Assembly (NCBI GenBank): GCA_015039315.1
Contig: WIDE01000002.1
Location: forward strand, 1,003,391-1,067,390
Direction of reading: 5' to 3'
DNA length: 64,000 bases
Origin: Clavulina sp. PMI_390
Lineage: Eukaryota; Basidiomycota; Agaricomycetes; Cantharellales; Hydnaceae
Shown here: in pieces, positions 59,065-64,000 of the stretch
How positions within the stretch are numbered: position 1 is the stretch's first letter
Layout: the number at the start of each line of letters is the position of its first letter
Position numbers and translations under genes: made by a program
The notes under the pieces: generated by a model
What the model was told of the DNA's origin: nothing
What the model saw: only the letters and a program-made list of their open reading frames with translations
The model's database searches: none

Positions 59065-59244
59065 TGACGGCGCGGACGAGCGGCGGAACGATGAGCAGCG
59101 CCCACTAGGCAGCGGAGAAGCCTCTCAGATGGAGCACTCGACGCTCGGGTGCAACCAGGTATATGCTGGCGGATCCTCACCTGGTGGGGCCTATGTGGGG
59201 CTCATCGGAGAGTCACCCTGCCATCAGTTTTGCAACCAGCTGTA
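59065..59244 (-). repeat. Right arm of the 180-bp inverted repeat
   Basis: This is the reverse complement of the arm at 58568-58747. The outer end lies about 120 bp before the start of the second membrane-protein gene, so the arm probably lies in its promoter. A transcript across both arms would fold into a long hairpin. Confidence 0.9.
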
Positions 59245-59371
59245 ATCGTCTCAACAAATCCCGCTTCACCGGTTTCTCACCCTCTGATTCTAAATGGCCG
59301 AGCTTAGCCCCTCTGCTACATTTGACGCCTAAGGAGTAGTCAGCGCGAGGCGTACGCTCCAAATGGCTGGG

Positions 59372-60546
59372 ATGGTGTCTGGTTCGTAGCTTGTTTATGT
59401 GCAAGTGTTCAATGTCATTCTGAGGCTGCCTCTACTTTTGGTGTCGTAGTGTTGATTCGTGCCATAGCCATTGTCATCGTTTTTGGCTCCCTGAGTGCCT
59501 TGGCCACCTACTTTCTCTTAGTCCAACAATCCTCGGTTGGATTGGATCTAGCCTACACTGTCCAATGCTCGCGAAGGAATGGCGATGAGAAATTCCTGCG
59601 AGACACTGGGATCCATGCTCTTGATCTCTCTCTATGCATGGCTACAACTCTGCTCTCTGCAGCCTTGGATCCCTCGATGCGCGTTTTCAACGCTCCATTC
59701 ATAGTCTCCCTGCCCACAACTTGGACAGTTCTCCTCATTGAGGCTGCGACCCTTTTCCCACAATATCCTGGATGGGTCTTATCGATTCCCTTTATTGCGG
59801 GGATATTCTCTCTGCTCACCGCTGGCCCTGCTATTCTTCATATGTGCTTTGCTTTCACCCTTTTCATCCGGCTGAAGCGTCGAGGGAATGGTCTTCCCTT
59901 GGACACACCATATGGAATGGTCATGAAAGCAGTAGTGGTAGCTGCGTCTCTAGCAGCTTCATTCTCAACCCTCCTGGTGGTTGGCCGTCCCACCTCCAAC
60001 GTCGTAGTATTATGGCTTTCGTTCCCGTTCTTTCACGCCATCGTCCAAGCACCTGCTCTACAACTGCTTCATGACTCAAGACCCCGAACACCACCGCATA
60101 TTGCTTCGCAAAATACGGTGCTCCTAAGACGTCTGCTTGTCTTCACAGCCTCTGTTCCCTTCATTCCCCACATTGCGCTCGTCCACACCATCGTCACTTC
60201 TCCAGATCCGCTGGAGACCCTCAAAGACGCAATTCTCCCGTACCCACATGTATTTCAATATCGATCTGTGGAGGAACTGTTGGCCGTTGGCTTACTCAAC
60301 GAAGCCAAACGTTTCCTTCAGTGGAGCGCACTCTCCATTTATGCTGTTACCTGGATGGCTGGGGCTTGGGGTTGGGCGTTCTCTAGCGTCCTTGGTTTGT
60401 GCAAGGCTATTGTGGTATCGCTCGTTGGTGGGGTGCTCTTTGGGCCTGGGGTTTTCGTGGCCTACCCATATCTTGTTCAGATGCGGAAGGATGAGGAGGC
60501 GCGGCAGGTACGGGCTGAGGAGCTTCTTGTGGATGAAAAGCTATGA
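59372..60546 (+). CDS. Multi-pass membrane protein, tandem paralogue B
   Basis: It has the same design as the gene upstream: a 10-nt first coding exon (59372-59381, MVS plus one base) spliced to 59450-60546, giving 368 residues. An in-frame ATG nine bases earlier (59363) is an alternative start. Shared segments with paralogue A include LLVQQ/LAIQQ after the first helix, AKRFLQWSALSIYAVTWMAGAWGWAFSSV and LFGPGVFVAYPYLVQMRKDE, while loops differ strongly, so the duplication is not recent. About seven membrane segments. No motif tells the function. The promoter region contains one arm of the inverted repeat. Confidence 0.8.
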
Positions 60547-60781
60547 GCAAACGTTGTCCACGGGTTGAACGGGAGAGTTGGCTATTGCAATCGAGCTACT
60601 TTTCCATACTTATTTGTATCTCAGAGCAAAACAATCTGCTTCATATGTATTTGCTTACAGCCTCGCTCCCAAGTCGGCAGCCATCAAAGCTGAATCAGAA
60701 TTGCTGTTGAGCCTCATATGAATATTGTTGTTTTCGAGGAGGTGTGACGAGTTGTGACACAAGAGTAAACACTCCCGAATA

Positions 60782-61184
60782 ATGAGCAGGCTGCCAAGAT
60801 TGACACTGTTCACTGGGCCGTACTGTTCTTTATGTGATGTCAGCTTCTATTATTAGGTCAACCAGCCAGCTGTTGACATCTCCCTTGCTGTAGACTGCCA
60901 AAGAAGCTCTTGCTGAAGTCCACGCAAAGGTTAGTCAGAATTCTGACCAACCTTGGAGTGTATCTTTGCTCACTTGCTCTCAGACTCCTTTCACTCTCTC
61001 TACAATTAATATCCAAGACCCTGGACAAAAGAAGTGGAAAAGGAAATACGTGTACGACATACCAGTTCTTCACGTGGAGGACAAGCTAGTAGCAAAAGGC
61101 ATATGGGGCACGAAGGAGATTCAAGAGGGGATCCGGTCGTGGGCAGCGAATCAATCAGCATCCAGCCCGACAAAGAAATCCTAG
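60782..61184 (+). CDS. Glutaredoxin-like protein (YDR286C/C5orf63 family, 97 aa)
   Basis: Three exons (60782-60838, 60894-60929, 60984-61184) join at phase 0 to 97 residues. The start MSRLPRLTLFTGPYCSLCD carries the CxxC redox pair at the end of the first strand. The middle AKEALAEVHAK helix and INIQDPGQKKWKRKYVYDIP, with the cis-Pro of thioredoxin folds, come next. The VLHVEDKLVAKGIWGTKEIQEGIRSW end is typical of this small family, found from yeast to man and of unknown role, possibly mitochondrial. Its last 82 coding bases also encode the N-terminus of the next gene in another frame, and its stop codon TAG (61182-61184) abuts that gene's splice donor. Confidence 0.86.
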
Positions 61185-62514
61185 GTGAGGCATCTTATTT
61201 CCTCGTCCCTGATGAAGAAGCTTACGTCGATTCGCCAGCTTAGACGATACCACTTCACTTTTCACTATTGATTATGACGGCGCTGGCCATATTTCAACAC
61301 TTCCCATCGATCAATCACCCCCTATTTATGATCATTTTGATGTTTCGCCGCTTGGAGATATCCCTGCGACCTCTACAACTAGCATTCAATCCACACGAGC
61401 GTGCTTCAACTGCGGCGACACATCGCACACTCTTTCCGCTTGTCCTCTCCCCCGTGATAGGGCAGCTATATCAGCTGCCCTTGCTGCTTTCCGCCGCGAT
61501 AATCCTACCACTGAATCCAGGCGCTACTACGAGGTTGCTCAAGCCCAGCAATGGCGCCTTCAATGCTTGGACAAGTTCGCGCCTGGGCGAATCACTTTGC
61601 CTGAACTCCGAGATGCGCTAGGCCTGGATGATATCAATGTCAGCGAGCAAGAACGGTGGCGACGATTCGATGAGCTTCCCTGGTATGCTGGCGAAGGAGC
61701 CCGAGGAAATCGGGGGATGGTTGTGTGGGGATACCCTCCTGGATATTATTGCGTTGGAGGTGTGTAAGCTACGCCCGGTTGCTTGAATGAGTTTAATGAA
61801 TATCCCCGACTAGATCCCATGGACTCTGTTCGACGCCGTATAGAAGGGGATGATGATCTCAACGAGGTCCCGAAGCTGAAGATATTCGGCGACGGGGGAA
61901 TGGAGCAGTGGTCGTTGGCTCCAGCGCAGATACCGCTTCCCTCACCATCTCAGTCGGAGTTAGACGACTACGAACAAGCTGATGATGATGATCAGGCTTC
62001 CTCTTCGGGATCTTCTCCTTCTGAAGGGTCAAGAGCTGGCTCTGAGTTCAAGAGATGGGCGCCATACCCAACAACGCTCTTTCAGTGGGGGGTTCTCCCT
62101 GTTTCCCAGGTCTATGTACCGTTATGGTCCCTTCCGACTCCTGGACCTGAGGCATCCACTTCTCTCACCTCTCATCCAAACCCCCCAGCACCTACAGCTC
62201 TTGTTGGAAAATCACAGACTTATACTCAAGAGCGAAAAGCATTATGGGAGCGCATCATTCGTGGGGAAGAGCCACAAATACCGTCAGTAATCTCTCGACC
62301 ATCTACGACTGTTCCACCCTGGAGAAACCCCGCGATGTGGTCGTCACCGTATCAAAATTTCGGCAGCATGGACGGTGCATTTATAGCGCATGCTCCTCAA
62401 CCCACACCAATCTTTCCTCAAAACGCTGGTTCACCGTCACCTCCATCGCCTGTCCGTGCTGTTTCCGAAACTGAAATGGATGAAATTGATATGGAAGTTT
62501 CGGATAGCGATTGA
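61103..62514 (+). CDS. ZCCHC8-like zinc-knuckle and PSP-domain protein
   Basis: Exons 61103-61184, 61244-61759 and 61814-62514 give 432 residues in frame. The zinc knuckle is CFNCGDTSHTLSACP (CX2CX4HX4C, about residue 80). The PSP domain follows: FAPGRITLPELRDALGL, RRFDELPWYAG and GYPPGYYCVG, with the proline-rich signature of ZCCHC8/SF3B2-type proteins. The C-terminal half is acidic and Pro/Ser-rich with YTQERKALWERIIRG. ZCCHC8 is part of the nuclear exosome targeting complex in animals, so a role in RNA surveillance is likely by family. No ATG exists in frame in exon 2, so the start must be upstream: Met 61103 or an earlier in-frame Met at 61034. Either way the first exon overlaps the glutaredoxin-like coding sequence in a different frame. 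Confidence 0.8.
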
Positions 62515-62576
62515 TATGCTCGATTTAGTTGTACATTCTGATACCATTGGTGGGAGGAAGAGCTGTTATGCAATCA

Positions 62577-63379
62577 TCATGCGGAAGGCGTCAATATACG
62601 AGCTTTGTGGATCTTCACATCTTCTCGTGGCCTATTTGATCAAGGAACCTATTAAGTTACTCCAGCATTATAGCCAGTATAAAAATGAGTCGCACCTATC
62701 GTTCCCATCGGTTGCCACAGCACCTAATCTTTGTACAACTCGCATTCCACTGCTCACACGACCAAAGATGGTATGTTTGTTGTCAAGAAACGGAGTGGGC
62801 GCAAGGGTAATAAAGAACTGGGAGCCTAGAATTGATGATATCGAAATCAGGATTCTTTGTAAGACTGAAAGATTCGTGGTGAAAATGACGAGGGTGATGA
62901 GAACAGACCATTGGTGTTAGGACCTGCATTCGCCATAGCAAGAATACCGGCTCCCACGAAGCGCAACTCGGGATGGATTTCATCTTCGCTAAGCCACAGC
63001 GAACGTCCAGGAGCGTCGTGGAATGCAAAGAGTCAGCGATGACCAAGATATTGATCGAAAGACCACTCACAAACGTCCCCCATAGATACTTGTCCCACCT
63101 CGTCCAGTTCCAGTAGGATCACCCGTTTGCGCCATGAAATCAGGTATTATTCGGTGCCACACTACGCCATTATAGTAACCGCGCTTAGTGAGCTCAGCAA
63201 AATTCTTGCATGTCTAAGGAGAGGGTCCAGTGAGTCTGTGGTTATAGAAGATGCTGGAGGGGGGTAGAAGGTGGTCAAAGGAGTTATTGAAACCGAAAAT
63301 TCACCTTTGGGGCATGGTCCCAGTACAGCTCGAGCTCGATCTCGCCCAGGGAGGTCTCGAGTACCGCAGCGTCGCCCAT
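62577..63379 (-). CDS. PPIL1: Peptidyl-prolyl cis-trans isomerase, PPIL1-type cyclophilin
   Basis: Five exons (63379-63305, 63213-63071, 62988-62909, 62825-62696, 62631-62577) join exactly to 160 residues. It is a single cyclophilin domain: [98 protein letters not shown], and [14 protein letters not shown]. Catalytic Arg, Phe, Gln, Phe and His are present, though one usual Trp position is Phe (TPFLDNKHT). The short N-terminus and the [11 protein letters not shown] end place it with PPIL1, a spliceosome-associated cyclophilin that binds SKIP/Prp45. Its start codon lies 3 bp from that of the divergent PGS1 gene. Confidence 0.94.
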
Positions 63380-63382
63380 GTT
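63380..63382. promoter_or_regulatory. Three-base gap between divergent start codons of PPIL1 and PGS1
   Basis: The minus-strand ATG ends at 63379 and the first plus-strand ATG begins at 63383. Any promoter and 5' UTR of one gene must therefore lie inside the other's first exon or intron, unless the downstream PGS1 ATG is used. No TATA-like box is visible within 60 bp on either side. Confidence 0.55.
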
Positions 63383-64000
63383 ATGATGTCTTCGACAACA
63401 ACAAGGCCACACAAACTCATGCTCAGGCTTGCGCGACCATGTCGAAGCCTCCGTAGCATCTCTCTGGCTCGGTCGGCTGTGAGAAACGTGTCATCCAATG
63501 CCAAAAACAATTCTTTGCTGTCTCAAGTGCCTGCACTGCAGCAACAGCCTGCTTTCACACTTCCCTCACGATGTATTCGTATCTTGAACCAGCCACGGGA
63601 TTTCTACAATACTTTAATTGTATGTATGGCCACATTTGTCCTTTTGTGCTAATATTCTGATGATCCTTCTAGAATATGATACAAAATGCTAAGCGTCGCA
63701 TTCTAATATCTTCCCTATACATTGGGACGGAGGAAACTGAGCTGGTAAGCACATGCTGTGTTTGTAGCTGAGAGGTCATTATTGACCCTATAAACGCATT
63801 TTTGTTGAATATGTATAGATTAACACTCTTGATGAAGCACTCTCACGGAATCCTACCCTTACTGCACACCTACTGCTAGATCTTAACCGCTCCACTCGAC
63901 TGGAGTCTCGCTCACCCATCCCTTCAACTGCACATCTCCTCGCACCTCTCAAAGAAAAGTATGGACATCGACTCTCTGTCCAAATGTTCCGCTCCCCAAA
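63383..64000 (+). CDS. PGS1: Phosphatidylglycerophosphate synthase, 5' part (runs off the window)
   Basis: Exons 63383-63619, 63673-63744 and 63819 onwards are in frame; the gene continues past base 64000. The first 40 residues (with MLRLARPCRSLRSISLARSA) form a basic, Ser/Arg-rich mitochondrial presequence. Then come RDFYNTLINMIQNAKRRILI, SSLYIGTEETELINTLDEAL and AHLLLDLNRSTRLESRSP, with the spacing of the first phospholipase-D-type half of yeast Pgs1. The enzyme makes phosphatidylglycerophosphate from CDP-diacylglycerol and glycerol-3-phosphate in mitochondria, the committed step to cardiolipin. A later in-frame ATG (63419) would start at the presequence proper and leave a 39-bp gap to PPIL1. 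The catalytic HKD motifs lie beyond the window. Confidence 0.88.

Larger units (their letters stand above)
58406..59371. other. Spacer between tandem paralogues, holding the inverted repeat
   Basis: Apart from the two 180-bp arms, the 317-bp centre (58748-59064) is AT-richer and has, on the minus strand near 59000-59050, strings resembling a tRNA A box (TGCTCTAGTGGTA) and B box (GAGTTCGAATACG) about 40 nt apart. The fold does not make a proper cloverleaf. No coding sequence is seen. Confidence 0.5.

Overview
The window is nuclear DNA from a filamentous basidiomycete, most likely Agaricomycetes; the style would fit a Rhizoctonia/Ceratobasidium-type genome, but the genus is a guess. The evidence is dense single-copy eukaryotic genes broken by many short GT-AG introns (mostly 50-70 nt), fungal housekeeping proteins in fungal form (fused ADE5,7, a Ste4-like G-beta, eukaryotic pantothenate kinase), and families typical of basidiomycetes (F-box, Zn2Cys6, seven-pass membrane proteins). 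I see no plasmid, phage, CRISPR array or intact transposon, and no tRNA or rRNA gene I can support. Most exon chains given here were joined by hand and checked for a continuous reading frame.

Left third (1-22300): the 3' part of a Ser/Pro-rich SH3-ligand protein; a G-protein beta subunit; an 80-residue dsRNA-binding-motif-like protein split over six tiny exons; a gene-poor stretch; pantothenate kinase; coatomer gamma; an F-box protein; a nuclear-looking protein with two WWP segments; and the small cytochrome oxidase assembly factor Pet100.

Middle (22300-46200): a second gene-poor stretch, then a Zn2Cys6 regulator with a stretched zinc cluster, a NOPCHAP1-type box C/D snoRNP chaperone, eIF5, a copper P-type ATPase with four metal-binding domains, the TFIIH helicase XPD/Rad3, and a 1599-residue disordered protein of unknown function. 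All of these are on the minus strand.

Right third (46200-64000): NAD-dependent glycerol-3-phosphate dehydrogenase with a possible mitochondrial extension; an ankyrin plus double-CCCH RNA-binding protein; bifunctional ADE5,7; two tandem paralogous membrane proteins separated by a near-perfect 180-bp inverted repeat; a glutaredoxin-like gene whose 3' coding end overlaps, in another frame, the 5' coding end of a ZCCHC8-type zinc-knuckle/PSP protein; cyclophilin PPIL1; and, divergent from it with only 3 bp between start codons, the 5' part of PGS1.

The genes do not form a pathway cluster. Themes recur: RNA biology (dsRBD-like, NOPCHAP1, eIF5, CCCH, ZCCHC8-like, PPIL1), mitochondrial function (Pet100, PGS1, possibly GPD) and membrane or metal traffic (COPI, Cu-ATPase). 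The most unusual features are architectural: overlapping frames, an almost zero-length divergent intergenic region, GC-AG introns, 10-nt first coding exons in three genes, and introns at matching positions in repeated metal-binding domains.
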